From DATIYF01 sp035517775 (GTDB taxonomy: Bacteria > Acidobacteriota > Terriglobia > Terriglobales > Acidobacteriaceae): DNA of 64,000 nt. Position numbers and translations under genes: made by a program. Where the stretch lies: NCBI GenBank assembly GCA_035517775.1, contig DATIYF010000026.1, positions 1-64,000 on the forward strand. The letters are read 5' to 3'. Under the pieces are notes generated by a model. The model saw only the letters and a list, made by a program, of their open reading frames with translations. It did not search any database and had not been told where the DNA came from. How positions within the stretch are numbered: the stretch's first letter is position 1; each line of letters begins with the position of its first letter. Of this stretch, positions 1 through 8,875 are shown one piece after another.

Positions 1-14
1 GTGCTTGAAAAGAT

Positions 15-91
<77 letters not shown>

Positions 92-846
92 ACAGCGGTA
101 CCCGACAATAGTACGATGATCGGCGCCGCTTGACGGGAGGCGCCAGAATTTCTCGCTGCTACCTCGGCAGAGCTTAAGTATATCACCGCCGCGGAAGCGC
201 TTACGGTGAACGCGTGGGCGCTGATCTATCACGAATACCATCTGGACTATGCGGGATCTACCCGGAACGTCAAATTCGATCAGTGCCGTGTGGCGGCTCG
301 CCGGGCCCCTTCCTCTCGCCCGGAACTTTCTGCGCCGCCGTGGGCAGTGTTCGTCTTGAGTCGTGCAGCACGCGCTGAAACTTGCGGCGTCAATCCCGGG
401 CAACGGTGCCACATTATCCCGGGCGGCGACCAGCGCCGAAATGCGCAGATATTGATTCTCAAGGAACGGGAAGTTAACTTGCGCCGCCGGTTGAGGCGAT
501 TCCGCCGGAATCCAGGGAGAGTGTCGGGTGGCGGGAGTCTCGCTGTTGCAGTTCCAGGCTGGGGAGATTGCCGAAATGCCGCAAGCCGCGCATTAGGCAG
601 CGCTTGCCGTGGCGGCGCACCGTATCAATTCGCTGCCGGGGCCTGAAAGTCTATCGATTTTTGAATCCCAACGTAATGAGCCAGCACCTTGCCGGAAATT
701 AGAATCGCATTTCCAAGCGCAGCGTAAGATAAGATCAATGCGCCATGAACTGGCCCGGGCTGGGAAAAGAAGTCCGCCGCCGCGGCTCGGCGGGTTTGCT
801 TTACAATAAAGACCGCCCTATTAAAACGATTCCATAGGCGATCCAT
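92..846. other. Intergenic region with no supported gene
   Basis: About 750 bases between the tRNA and nagA. The open frames here are short, have arginine-rich high-GC translations typical of chance frames, lack a convincing ribosome binding site, and match no family I recognise. TACAAT at 802-807 could be the -10 element for nagA. I see no repeat array or RNA gene in it. Confidence 0.5.
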
Positions 847-2010
847 ATGGGAATGACCGCCCTAACCGCAGCCTGGCTCTACACCCCGCTCGAGCGCATC
901 GAGAGGCCGGTGGTGCTCATCGAGAAGGGCGCAATCGTGAAGCTCGCCCCGGCAGAGGAGATGCAGGTTCCCCAGCAAGCCCGTCTGGTGGATCTGGCGG
1001 ATGCCGTTCTGGTCCCCGGTTTCGTGGACATTCACATTCACGGTAGCGCCGATCATGACGTGATGGAGAATAACGCCTCGGGCGAGGGCGCGATGGAGTG
1101 CCTGCTGGCCAGGCATGGCGTGACCAGCTACTTTCCGACCACGGTGACGGCCCCGCTCGACAAAACGCTAAGCGCGCTGGAGCATTTGGCTGAGCTGATC
1201 GAAAACTCAGCGCAGAGGCCTGGCGATGGCCGCGCAAGGCCGCTGGGCATACATCTGGAAGGCCCATTCATCAGCCATCTACGGCGCGGCGTGCATCCGC
1301 CGGAGAATCTGCTGCCGCCGACCGTTGAAAGCTTTGACCGCTTCTGGCAGGCCGCACGTGGCCACATTCGAATGATAACGATTGCTCCGGAACTCCCGGG
1401 CGCGCTTGAGGTCATTGCCGAAGCGGCAGGCCGCGGAGTGTGCGTAAGTGTGGGACATTCTGACGCCGATCTATTCACCACCCGCGCCGCGGTCGCCGCC
1501 GGGGCGCGCCACGCTACTCACGTCTTCAACGCCATGCGGCCTCTCGGCCATCGCGACCCGGGGATTATTGGCGAAGTGCTCACGGACGCCAGGCTTTCTG
1601 CCGACATCATTGCGGATGGAATCCATCTGGCCCCGGAAATCGTGCAACTGTTTCTAAAGTCCAAGGGCGTGGAGAACACCGTGCTGATCAGCGACGCGAC
1701 TGCAGCCACCGGCATGCCCGATGGGCGCTACCGGCTGGGGACGCTCGAAGTCGAAGTGAAAGACGGGGCGTGCACCTCAAACGGCAAGCTGGCGGGCAGC
1801 GTGCTTACCATGGACCGCGCCATTCGCAACGTCATGCAGTTTGGCGGCTGGGCGCTGGCGCAGGCAGTGCGCGCGGCCTCTCTGAATCCCGCGCGGGCCG
1901 CGGGCCTGGCAGATCAAGGGATTCTTAAACAGGGAGCGCGGGCCGACCTTGCTGTGCTCGGCCCTGCCGGAGAAGTGCGCAAGACCATCATCGGCGGAGC
2001 TGGAGTCTGA
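847..2010 (+). CDS. nagA: N-acetylglucosamine-6-phosphate deacetylase
   Basis: NagA removes the acetyl group from GlcNAc-6-phosphate, giving glucosamine-6-phosphate and acetate in cytosolic amino-sugar and cell-wall recycling. The 387-residue protein has the usual family length and amidohydrolase-type landmarks in order: a metal-binding HIHG, HLEGPF, GHSDAD, HVFNAM, DGIHL and ISDATAA. The start is the ATG at 847. The next gene, a GlmS-type sugar isomerase domain, begins 27 bases downstream in the same frame, so the two are probably co-transcribed and act in sequence on glucosamine-6-phosphate. The identification is strong from family motifs; substrate specificity is inferred. Confidence 0.93.
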   Translation: MGMTALTAAWLYTPLERIERPVVLIEKGAIVKLAPAEEMQVPQQARLVDLADAVLVPGFVDIHIHGSADHDVMENNASGEGAMECLLARHGVTSYFPTTVTAPLDKTLSALEHLAELIENSAQRPGDGRARPLGIHLEGPFISHLRRGVHPPENLLPPTVESFDRFWQAARGHIRMITIAPELPGALEVIAEAAGRGVCVSVGHSDADLFTTRAAVAAGARHATHVFNAMRPLGHRDPGIIGEVLTDARLSADIIADGIHLAPEIVQLFLKSKGVENTVLISDATAATGMPDGRYRLGTLEVEVKDGACTSNGKLAGSVLTMDRAIRNVMQFGGWALAQAVRAASLNPARAAGLADQGILKQGARADLAVLGPAGEVRKTIIGGAGV

Positions 2011-2037
2011 TGCCGGCCCGCAATCAAGGAGACGGCC

Positions 2038-3165
2038 ATGCCCGATAAGGGCGCATTTCCCCACTTCATGATCAAGGAAATCTTCGAGCAGCCGCAGGCG
2101 CTGCAGGCGACCATTGCGCCGCGGGTTTCGCTGGAAGAGGGCGTAGTGCGGCTGGAGGAAGTCGGGCTGAAACCCGAGGAGCTGCGCGCGCTGCGTCGCA
2201 TCAACATTGTGGCCTCAGGCACCAGCCGCCATGCCGGCATGGTCGGCCAGTACATGATCCAGGAGCTGGTCACGATTCCGGTGGATGTGGACTACGCCAG
2301 TGAGTTCGAATACCGCAACACGCTTATCGGACCCGGGGAGCTGACGATTGTTATCACCCAGTCGGGCGAAACGGCCGATACCACCGGCGCCCAGCGCGAA
2401 GCCAAGGCGCGCGGCTCGCACACGCTGGCCATTTCCAACGTGGTGGGTTCGACCATTGCCCGCGAGGCCTCAGGCGCGCTCTACACGCACGCCGGGCCCG
2501 AGATCAGCATCGCTTCCACCAAGGCCTTCACCGCGCAGATGGCCGCGCTCTTTCTTTTCGCGCTTTATCTCGGCCAGGTGCGGGGCAAGCTCTCGCGGGT
2601 GGAGCGCAAGGAATACATCCGCCAGCTGCTCGAGTTGCCCGCCAAGGTCCAGACCGTGCTGGAATCGGCCTCCGTATGCGAGCGCCTGGCAAACAAATAT
2701 CACGGCTTCGACGACTTTCTTTTTCTTGGCCGTGCCGTTCATTACCCCATCGCCATGGATGGAGCGCTCAAGCTGAAAGAAGTCTCTTATGTTCACGCGG
2801 AAGGCTATCCCACGGGCGAGACCAAGCACGGACCGAATGCCCTGATTGATGAGCATTTGCCGGTCGTCATGCTGGTGACCTGCGACCGCAGCGATCCCGG
2901 CTCGGTGCTTCGCTACGAGCGCAGCGTGGCCAATCTCAAAAGCTTCAGGCAGCAATCGGCGCGAGTGATTGCGGTGGCCTGCGAGGGCGATGACGAATTG
3001 GCCAAGCTGGCGGATGACACATTTTTCGTACCCCGCGCTCCCGAACTGCTGTTGCCGCTTCTCGAGATCGTACCGCTGCAGATGTTTGCTTACTACATGG
3101 CAGTGCGGCGCGGCCTGGATGTGGACCGGCCGCGAAATCTGGTGAAATCGGTTACGGTGGAGTGA
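2038..3165 (+). CDS. GlmS-type SIS-domain sugar isomerase/deaminase lacking the glutaminase domain
   Basis: A 375-residue protein aligning with the C-terminal isomerase half of glucosamine-6-phosphate synthase, from the KEIFEQP motif to the terminal KSVTVE. It has two SIS domains. Residues matching the E. coli GlmS catalytic Glu488, His504 and Lys603 are visible here as E248 (LKEVS), H264 (KHGP) and K370. The N-terminal glutamine amidotransferase domain, with its Cys1, is absent, and nagA ends only 27 bases upstream, so it is not simply cut off by the start choice. AAGGAG ends about 9 bases before the ATG. With nagA beside it, the likely job is glucosamine-6-phosphate to fructose-6-phosphate plus ammonia (NagB-II-like deaminase); ammonia-dependent synthesis is the alternative. 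Confidence 0.85.
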   Translation: MPDKGAFPHFMIKEIFEQPQALQATIAPRVSLEEGVVRLEEVGLKPEELRALRRINIVASGTSRHAGMVGQYMIQELVTIPVDVDYASEFEYRNTLIGPGELTIVITQSGETADTTGAQREAKARGSHTLAISNVVGSTIAREASGALYTHAGPEISIASTKAFTAQMAALFLFALYLGQVRGKLSRVERKEYIRQLLELPAKVQTVLESASVCERLANKYHGFDDFLFLGRAVHYPIAMDGALKLKEVSYVHAEGYPTGETKHGPNALIDEHLPVVMLVTCDRSDPGSVLRYERSVANLKSFRQQSARVIAVACEGDDELAKLADDTFFVPRAPELLLPLLEIVPLQMFAYYMAVRRGLDVDRPRNLVKSVTVE

Positions 3166-3200
3166 GCGGAACTTAGAGTGAGGGGAAAGATTAGAGAAGT

Positions 3201-3593
3201 TTAATTTGGCTTGCGGCTTTTGCCATTGGCGAGATAACGCAGCACTGCGGTATCTGCCGCCGAACGGCACTTCTTCAGGAAGGTGGCCTCGGGGCTGGTC
3301 ACCAGGTCCTCGGAAAGCCGCTGGCGGATGGCCTCTCGCAGCTCGTCGCCCGATTCTGATTCATTGTTCATCATCTGCATATAGAACCAGAGAAAATGCC
3401 GCATCTGGTCCACCGCAGATTTCAGCACCTGTAAGGCCTCCATTTCAGGCAGCTGGCTGAGGGCTTCCATTAATTCAGGATTGCTGGAGGCTTCCATGGC
3501 GGCGCAATTCAATTCACGCTGAATGGCGCGCAAATCTTCGGTTACGCGCTGTACCCGGAGATGAATATCGTCCAGATAATTATCCTGCCCCAT
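3201..3593 (-). CDS. Conserved-looking hypothetical helical protein
   Basis: A 130-residue, charged, apparently all-helical protein without signal peptide or membrane segment. It has a long amphipathic stretch (residues 5-70) and a basic C-terminus (KSRKP). I do not recognise the family. It sits tail-to-tail with the SIS-domain gene, with 35 bases between the two stops. An AGAGGG lies about 10 bases before its ATG. Codon use matches the neighbouring genes and the protein composition is natural, which is why I call it real. Confidence 0.6.
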   Translation of the reverse strand: MGQDNYLDDIHLRVQRVTEDLRAIQRELNCAAMEASSNPELMEALSQLPEMEALQVLKSAVDQMRHFLWFYMQMMNNESESGDELREAIRQRLSEDLVTSPEATFLKKCRSAADTAVLRYLANGKSRKPN

Positions 3594-3720
3594 TGGCTCG
3601 GCCCTCTACTATGAACCCCCAACATCTCACTCGATGCGGCGAGCGAACAGATGTCCCACGGGCATAGGCTTTCGTAATTGCGCCGTTACGGAGGTCGCAG
3701 AGGCACGCCGAAATGTAACG

Positions 3721-4389
3721 TTACCTCTCTAAGCGGCCAGCAGCGCGGATTTCCGGGACCTCAACGATGCGCACGCCAGAGGCTGGATTTTCGACTGCAC
3801 TCACCAGAGCCGCGACCATTTGTGCATGCGTGACCAGGCCCAGGCGGCGCGCGCCGGCGCGCGTGGCAGGCAAAGCGCCCATCAGCCAATAGAGCGGCAG
3901 CAGAGAGTAGGGCCAGCGGTGGCCTGGCCCCAGCACATACCACGGACGAAGAATGGTTGCATTCATGCCACTCTCGCGCAACCGCGCCTCGCACTCCATT
4001 CTTACTTTGATATACGCCTTCATGACGGGAGCAGGATGCGCCACGCTGACATAAACAAAATGCCGAACGCCCGCTTTGGCTGCGGACTCGATGGCTCCCG
4101 CCGCCGAAACAAAATCTATACTGCGAAATTGTGCTGCCTTGGCCGGGCTGGGATGGGCCACGCCCACCAGTTGCACGAAGGTATCGGAAGGGGAGATTTT
4201 CGCGGCGTAGCTTGCCGGCTCGAGCGTATTACCCGGGACCACTTCACATCCGGCCGGCAGCTTGCCCTCCGAGCCTGACCGCGCCAGCGCCCGCACCCTG
4301 TGCCCCCGCGACAGAAGCTGGGCGATCAGCGGGCGGCCCACATAACCGGTGCCGCCGGCCACGAATACGGAATGTTTTTCGCCTGGCAC
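3721..4389 (-). CDS. NAD(P)-binding Rossmann-fold protein, NmrA/NDUFA9-like epimerase family
   Basis: A 222-residue short-chain/epimerase-type protein. The N-terminal dinucleotide-binding motif GGTGYVGRPL lies at about residues 12-21, followed by an acidic patch, the strand HFVYVSV and the ILRPWYVLGPG segment typical of atypical extended SDR proteins that often lack the catalytic YxxxK. Such proteins bind NAD(P)H; some are redox sensors or complex I assembly relatives, and the substrate cannot be read from sequence. The start is probably the GTG at 4389. It is a single gene, divergent from the APC permease downstream at 4587. Confidence 0.8.
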   Translation of the reverse strand: MPGEKHSVFVAGGTGYVGRPLIAQLLSRGHRVRALARSGSEGKLPAGCEVVPGNTLEPASYAAKISPSDTFVQLVGVAHPSPAKAAQFRSIDFVSAAGAIESAAKAGVRHFVYVSVAHPAPVMKAYIKVRMECEARLRESGMNATILRPWYVLGPGHRWPYSLLPLYWLMGALPATRAGARRLGLVTHAQMVAALVSAVENPASGVRIVEVPEIRAAGRLER

Positions 4390-4572
4390 AATCGCCCCCG
4401 CGCAAAAGCCGGCGGCATTCTCTTCGAATCTTTCCTTCTGCGCAACTGAAAACGCCGAGGTGCGGCGCCCGTTGGGTTGGGCAGTCTGTCTCCGCGGGCT
4501 CTGAGCTGGCTTCGCATTGCGGGTAAGGGCTGTGGTGCTTCGTCGATCGTCAAGCCGGCCGCCGCTCTCTGT

Positions 4573-4578
4573 GATACA
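4573..4578 (+). promoter_or_regulatory. Possible extended -10 element for the APC permease
   Basis: GATACA preceded by TGT lies only 8 bases before the ATG at 4587, with no Shine-Dalgarno sequence in between. If it is used, the transcript would start at or just before the AUG (leaderless). No good -35 is visible, so this is tentative. Confidence 0.3.
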
Positions 4579-4586
4579 AACACGCC

Positions 4587-5885
4587 ATGCCTCAGCAGAG
4601 CGCCGACGGGCTGGTTCGCGCCATCGGGCGCTGGAGCCTGACCGCGCTGATCATCAACTCCATCGTCGGCAGCGGCATTTTCGGCCTGCCTTCGGTAGTG
4701 GCTGGGCTCACCGGGCGAGCGAGCGTCTGGGCAGTGCTGCTCGCGGGGCTGGCGGTCGGCGTGATTGTGGCCTGCTTTGCCGAAGTGGCCTCGCACTTTA
4801 CCGAGGCGGGCGGCCCTTATCTTTACGCCCGCGAGGCCTTCGGGCGCCTGATGGGAATTGAAACCGGCTGGCTGCTTTGGCTCGCCAGGCTCACGGCGCC
4901 GGCTGCGAACGCCGATCTGTTCGTGCTTTACCTCGGGGAGTTCTGGCCGCAAGCGAGAAACCCCCTGCCCCGTTTCGTGATTCTGACCCTTCTGGTCGGG
5001 ATATTGGCCGCTATCAATTTGCGCGGCGTGCGCACCGGCACCCAGGTCAACAATTTCTTTACTGCGGCGAAGCTGTTGCCGCTGGCGATTGTGGCGGTGG
5101 CCGGAGTTTTCTTCCTGGCTGCAGGCCATGGCGAGACCACAACTGCTCAGCCGGCTGCCGGAGCTTCTGCCTGGCTGAAAGCGATCCTGCTGCTGGTCTT
5201 CGCCTACGGAGGCTTTGAAACCGCGCTCACGCCCATGAGCGAAGCCCGCAATCCCCGGCGCGACGCGGCTTTTGGATTGTTCGCCGCCCTCGCCACCTGC
5301 ACCCTGCTCTATACTGCGATTCAGTGGGCGGTGGTCGGATTGCTGGCCAATCCGGCGCACAGCGAGCGCCCCCTCTCCGATGTTGCCCGCCTGATCTTCG
5401 GCCCGGCTGGCAGCATATTTGTCGCCATAGGCGCGCTGGTTTCGGTGTACGGTTATCTCGGCGCGAACATGCTGGCGGTGCCGCGAATCACATTCGCTCT
5501 TGCCGAGCAGAGAGACTTTCCTTCCATATTCGCCGCAATTCACCCCAGATTTCGTACGCCCTACTTTTCAATTCTGGTCTTCGCTCTTTTCACCTGGCTG
5601 CTTGCGATTCTCGGCAGCTTCGCCTGGAATGTGACTCTTTCCGCTGTGGCCCGCCTCTTCTATTACGGCGTTGCTTGCGCCGCGCTGCCGATGTTGCGAA
5701 GACGCCAGCCGGGCGGCGCCGTATTCCGCCTGCCCGCAGGAAATATCTTCGCCGTACTGGGGGTAGTGATCTGCCTCGTGCTGGCCACTCGTCTCGATCA
5801 CAAAGGCTCGCTGATTCTGCTGGCGACGATCGCTGTGGCATTCGTAAACTGGCTGTGGGTGAGAGGCGCACCGGCGCCGGTTTAG
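4587..5885 (+). CDS. APC-family amino acid permease
   Basis: A 432-residue integral membrane protein with about 12 hydrophobic segments. TM1 carries the helix-breaking SIVGSGIFGLP motif (residues about 23-33), the substrate-contacting unwound region of APC transporters. The EVASHFTEAGGPYLYAREAFG segment that follows (given as EVASHF and AGGPYLYARE) is the family signature. It should import amino acids or polyamines by cation symport or exchange across the inner membrane; the substrate is unknown. The gene stands alone between a divergent NAD(P)-binding gene and the secreted hydrolase downstream. A long minus-strand open frame over it is an antisense shadow. Confidence 0.88.
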   Translation: MPQQSADGLVRAIGRWSLTALIINSIVGSGIFGLPSVVAGLTGRASVWAVLLAGLAVGVIVACFAEVASHFTEAGGPYLYAREAFGRLMGIETGWLLWLARLTAPAANADLFVLYLGEFWPQARNPLPRFVILTLLVGILAAINLRGVRTGTQVNNFFTAAKLLPLAIVAVAGVFFLAAGHGETTTAQPAAGASAWLKAILLLVFAYGGFETALTPMSEARNPRRDAAFGLFAALATCTLLYTAIQWAVVGLLANPAHSERPLSDVARLIFGPAGSIFVAIGALVSVYGYLGANMLAVPRITFALAEQRDFPSIFAAIHPRFRTPYFSILVFALFTWLLAILGSFAWNVTLSAVARLFYYGVACAALPMLRRRQPGGAVFRLPAGNIFAVLGVVICLVLATRLDHKGSLILLATIAVAFVNWLWVRGAPAPV

Positions 5886-6022
5886 TGGATCCTTCCCTCC
5901 TTGCCGGCCCTTTCCGATCTTTGCGGTCGAGACTCTTCACCACAGAGCACGCCCACAAAGGGGCAGCGCACGCCGAGCCGCCTTATATAATCTCCGCTGT
6001 TGGAGAACTCCGGAGGAACCAT

Positions 6023-8572
6023 TTGTCTGGCACTTCCTGGTGGGCACTGAGGCGCGGCAAGGTCCTTGTCTTTCTGCTCTTCCTAGCCGCTCCCCTCCTT
6101 GCCCAGCAGCGCGAGCTGGTGCTAAAGCAGATTGACCTGCCTCATCCTTATTACTATCGCGAACTTTATCTGCCGCAGCTCACCACCGGTCCCAGCGCCG
6201 CCGCCTGGCTGCCCGACTCCCGCGCACTCGTTTATTCCATGGCCGGCTCCCTGTGGCTGCAAAAGTTAGACTCTACCGCCACGCAACAACTCACCTCTGG
6301 CCCCGGCTATGACTACCAACCTGACTGCTCCTCTGACGGCCGCTGGGTGGTGTATGACTCCTACAATAAAGATGCCGTCGAGCTCTGGGCGCTCGACCTC
6401 CTAACTGGCAGAACCCACGAATTGACCTCGGGCGGCGCCGTGAACGTTGAGCCGCGCTTTTCGCCCGGTGGCAAGCGCATTACCTTCGTCTCAACTTCCT
6501 ATCACGGCCACTTTCACATTTTCGTGGGAGACTTCACCAGCGGCAAGCTGACCAACGTCGAGCGCCTCACCGGCGAAACCCGCAGCGACCTGCCTCGCTA
6601 CTACTACAGCCGGTTTGATCACGAGATCAGCCCGGCCTGGTCACCAGACGGCAGCGAGATAATTTTCGTCTCCAATCGCGGACACATCTACGGCACCGGC
6701 GGCTTCTGGCGCATGAAGGCGAGGCCTGGCGCGGAGGCCCATGAAATCCACTATGAGGAAACTTCCTGGAAGGCGCGCCCTGACTTTTCTCCCGACGGCA
6801 CGCGAATCGTGTACGCGTCCTATCTCGGGCGGCAATGGCATCAGATCTGGGTGATGGCTTCGCAGGGCGGCAATGCCTTTCCGCTTTCCTACGGCGATTA
6901 TGACAACGTCAATCCCCGCTGGTCGCCCGATGGAAAACGCATCGCGTTCATCTCGAATCGCGGGGGAAATACTTCACTCTGGATTGAGAGTGTTCCCGGC
7001 GGCGCGCAAACCCAGCTTGTCGCGCACGAGCGCCACTACCGCAAGCCCATGGGCCGCCTGATCGTCACCGTGCTCGGCCCCGGTGGATATCCCACGCCCG
7101 CGCGCATTTTCGTCACCGGAGAAGACAAGCGCGCCTACGCCCCTGACGATGCCTGGATGTATGCGGACGACAACTTTGTCCGTTCCGAGCGCCCCTTCGA
7201 GTCGCACTACTTTCAGACCGCGGGCCGCTCCGAGATGAGCGTCCCGATTGGCCGAGTATCCGTCGAAGCCATGAAGGGTTTCGAGTACAGCTTCGAGCGG
7301 CACACTCTTTCCGTGACGGCCGCCAAGCCGGCGTGGATCGTCATTCGCCTCAAGCCCCTGAACATTCCCAAACAGGCCGGTTTTCACTGGGTAAGCGGAG
7401 ATGTGCACGTGCACATGAATTACGCCGGCACCTACCGCAACACCCCGGCTCACCTCATCACGCAGGCGCAGGCCGAAGATCTCTCCATCGTGGAAGACCT
7501 TGTGGTCAACAAAGAGCAGCGCATTCCCGATATTTCGTATTTCAGCACCAAAGCTGACCCGGCCTCAACGGCGAACAATCTTCTTTTCTATGGCCAGGAG
7601 TTTCACACCAGCTACTGGGGCCATCTTGGCCTTCTGCACCTGACTCGAAATTTTCTCATTCCCGATTACGCCGCATATCCCGGAACGCCCGCTGCCAGCC
7701 TGGTTCCGACCAACGCCGATGTCGCGGATATGGCGCACGCACAAGGCGCGCTGGTCGGCTATGTGCATCCTTACGATACTTTCCCCGATCCCGAAAAAGA
7801 CGTATCGCTCACCCACGAACTGCCTGTGGATCTCGCCCTGGGCAAAGTGGATTACATCGAGGTGATGGGCTTCAGCGATCACAAATCTACCGCCGCCGTC
7901 TGGTACAAGCTGTTAAATCTCGGATTTCATCTGCCCACCGCCGCCGGTACTGATGCCATGGCCGACTATGCCTCGTTGCGGGGCCCCGTGGGCCTGAACC
8001 GCGTTTACGTGAAAGTGGCGAGCGGGCCGCTTCGCATCGAGCCCTGGCTCGCCGCGCTGAAGCAGGGCAAGACTTTCGCCACCAACGGCCCATTGCTGGG
8101 GTTTACTCTCGGCGGAAAAGAAGTGGGCGGCGAGTTGCGCCTGCCCGCGGGCGAAAAACAGGTGAAGTTCAAAGCCTGGATGCGCTCTTTCGTGCCCATA
8201 GATCACGTGCAGATCGTTTGCAATGGCAAAGTCGCACGCGATCTGCCTACCGGTCCGGACCTGGAATCAGCCGATGCAGAAGGTACACTTCCGATTTCTA
8301 CCAGCGGCTGGTGCGTTTTGCGCGCCTGGACCGAGAAGCCCGAGCATCCCGTGCTTGATGTTTATCCATACGCCACCACCAGCCCGATTTACGTAGGCGT
8401 TGCCGGCTCACCGCTGCACTCTCCGGAAGACGCCAGGTATTTCGTCGCCTGGATTGACCGCATGACCCAGGCCGCCGAGGCCAATAATGACTGGAACACC
8501 TCCGCCGAGAAAAAGCACGTTCTTGATCAGCTCGGCCGTGCCCGGGCAATTTATCTGAAGATGGAAAAATAG
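6023..8572 (+). CDS. Secreted TolB-like propeller fused to a CehA/McbA-type metal-dependent hydrolase
   Basis: An 849-residue exported protein. The open frame extends upstream over the permease gene, but the start is fixed at TTG 6023 by GGAGGA 6-7 bases earlier and by the signal peptide that follows (basic LRRGK, hydrophobic VLVFLLFLAAPLLAQ). Residues about 60-350 hold repeated TolB/WD40-like blades with motifs such as AWSPDGSEIIFVSNRG and RWSPDGKRIAFISNRG. From about residue 455 comes a PHP-type hydrolase, with HVH at 462-464 and further His/Asp motifs (YVHPYD, GTDAMADY). The family hydrolyses phosphoesters, amides or carbamates; the substrate here is unknown. It probably acts in the periplasm. 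A TATAAT at 5986-5991 may be its -10. Confidence 0.82.
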   Translation: MSGTSWWALRRGKVLVFLLFLAAPLLAQQRELVLKQIDLPHPYYYRELYLPQLTTGPSAAAWLPDSRALVYSMAGSLWLQKLDSTATQQLTSGPGYDYQPDCSSDGRWVVYDSYNKDAVELWALDLLTGRTHELTSGGAVNVEPRFSPGGKRITFVSTSYHGHFHIFVGDFTSGKLTNVERLTGETRSDLPRYYYSRFDHEISPAWSPDGSEIIFVSNRGHIYGTGGFWRMKARPGAEAHEIHYEETSWKARPDFSPDGTRIVYASYLGRQWHQIWVMASQGGNAFPLSYGDYDNVNPRWSPDGKRIAFISNRGGNTSLWIESVPGGAQTQLVAHERHYRKPMGRLIVTVLGPGGYPTPARIFVTGEDKRAYAPDDAWMYADDNFVRSERPFESHYFQTAGRSEMSVPIGRVSVEAMKGFEYSFERHTLSVTAAKPAWIVIRLKPLNIPKQAGFHWVSGDVHVHMNYAGTYRNTPAHLITQAQAEDLSIVEDLVVNKEQRIPDISYFSTKADPASTANNLLFYGQEFHTSYWGHLGLLHLTRNFLIPDYAAYPGTPAASLVPTNADVADMAHAQGALVGYVHPYDTFPDPEKDVSLTHELPVDLALGKVDYIEVMGFSDHKSTAAVWYKLLNLGFHLPTAAGTDAMADYASLRGPVGLNRVYVKVASGPLRIEPWLAALKQGKTFATNGPLLGFTLGGKEVGGELRLPAGEKQVKFKAWMRSFVPIDHVQIVCNGKVARDLPTGPDLESADAEGTLPISTSGWCVLRAWTEKPEHPVLDVYPYATTSPIYVGVAGSPLHSPEDARYFVAWIDRMTQAAEANNDWNTSAEKKHVLDQLGRARAIYLKMEK

Positions 8573-8875
8573 AAGGCGGAGTATTTCCTGATTGACTTGC
8601 CGTGAAGTGCACTCAAAGGATCGTCTTTAGTGTTTCTGCGCGATCCATAGTGCCCTCCGTAGTCGATTGGCGATCTGAACGACCGTGCAATGCTTCTTCA
8701 AACCGCGGGTTGAGAGTATTCTTTCTGGCAATGGCAAGAGAGAACTCTTCTTTTGGTCCTCGGGCTTCGCCGCCGGAAATTCACTCGCCGCAGAACTCTT
8801 TGACCATTCACCACGCAGACTGCAAAACTGCGCCAGCTCGTCTCCGGTCAAGCTGGCGCGGAAAGGGCCACAAAA
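8573..8875. other. Intergenic region, mostly featureless, with one hairpin near its end
   Basis: About 300 bases ahead of the first oxidoreductase gene. I see no supported coding frame. The only structure is the 9-bp stem-loop listed separately at 8830-8859. Confidence 0.5.
8830..8859 (+). promoter_or_regulatory. Perfect 9-bp stem-loop just upstream of the oxidoreductase pair
   Basis: GCGCCAGCT (8830-8838) and AGCTGGCGC (8851-8859) are exact reverse complements around a 12-base loop, ending 16 bases before the GTG at 8876. It could be a protein-binding site, an RNA hairpin that tunes translation, or one more palindromic repeat. There is no T-tract, so a terminator is unlikely. Confidence 0.45.

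Noticed and set aside
206..646. 146-residue open frame in the region before nagA
   Set aside because: Arginine-rich high-GC translation, no ribosome binding site, no family resemblance; overlaps another chance frame.
3715..3724. GTAACGTTAC palindrome at the end of the NAD(P)-binding gene
   Set aside because: Only 10 bases, overlaps a stop codon and has no similar copy near a promoter in the window.
4326..5543. 405-residue minus-strand open frame over the APC permease
   Set aside because: Antisense shadow of a clear permease; composition (Gln/Arg/Gly-rich) is that of a complementary frame of a GC-rich gene.
5324..6022. Upstream extension of the secreted propeller/hydrolase frame
   Set aside because: Overlaps the permease and lacks a signal or domain; the TTG at 6023 has a good ribosome binding site and a signal peptide after it.
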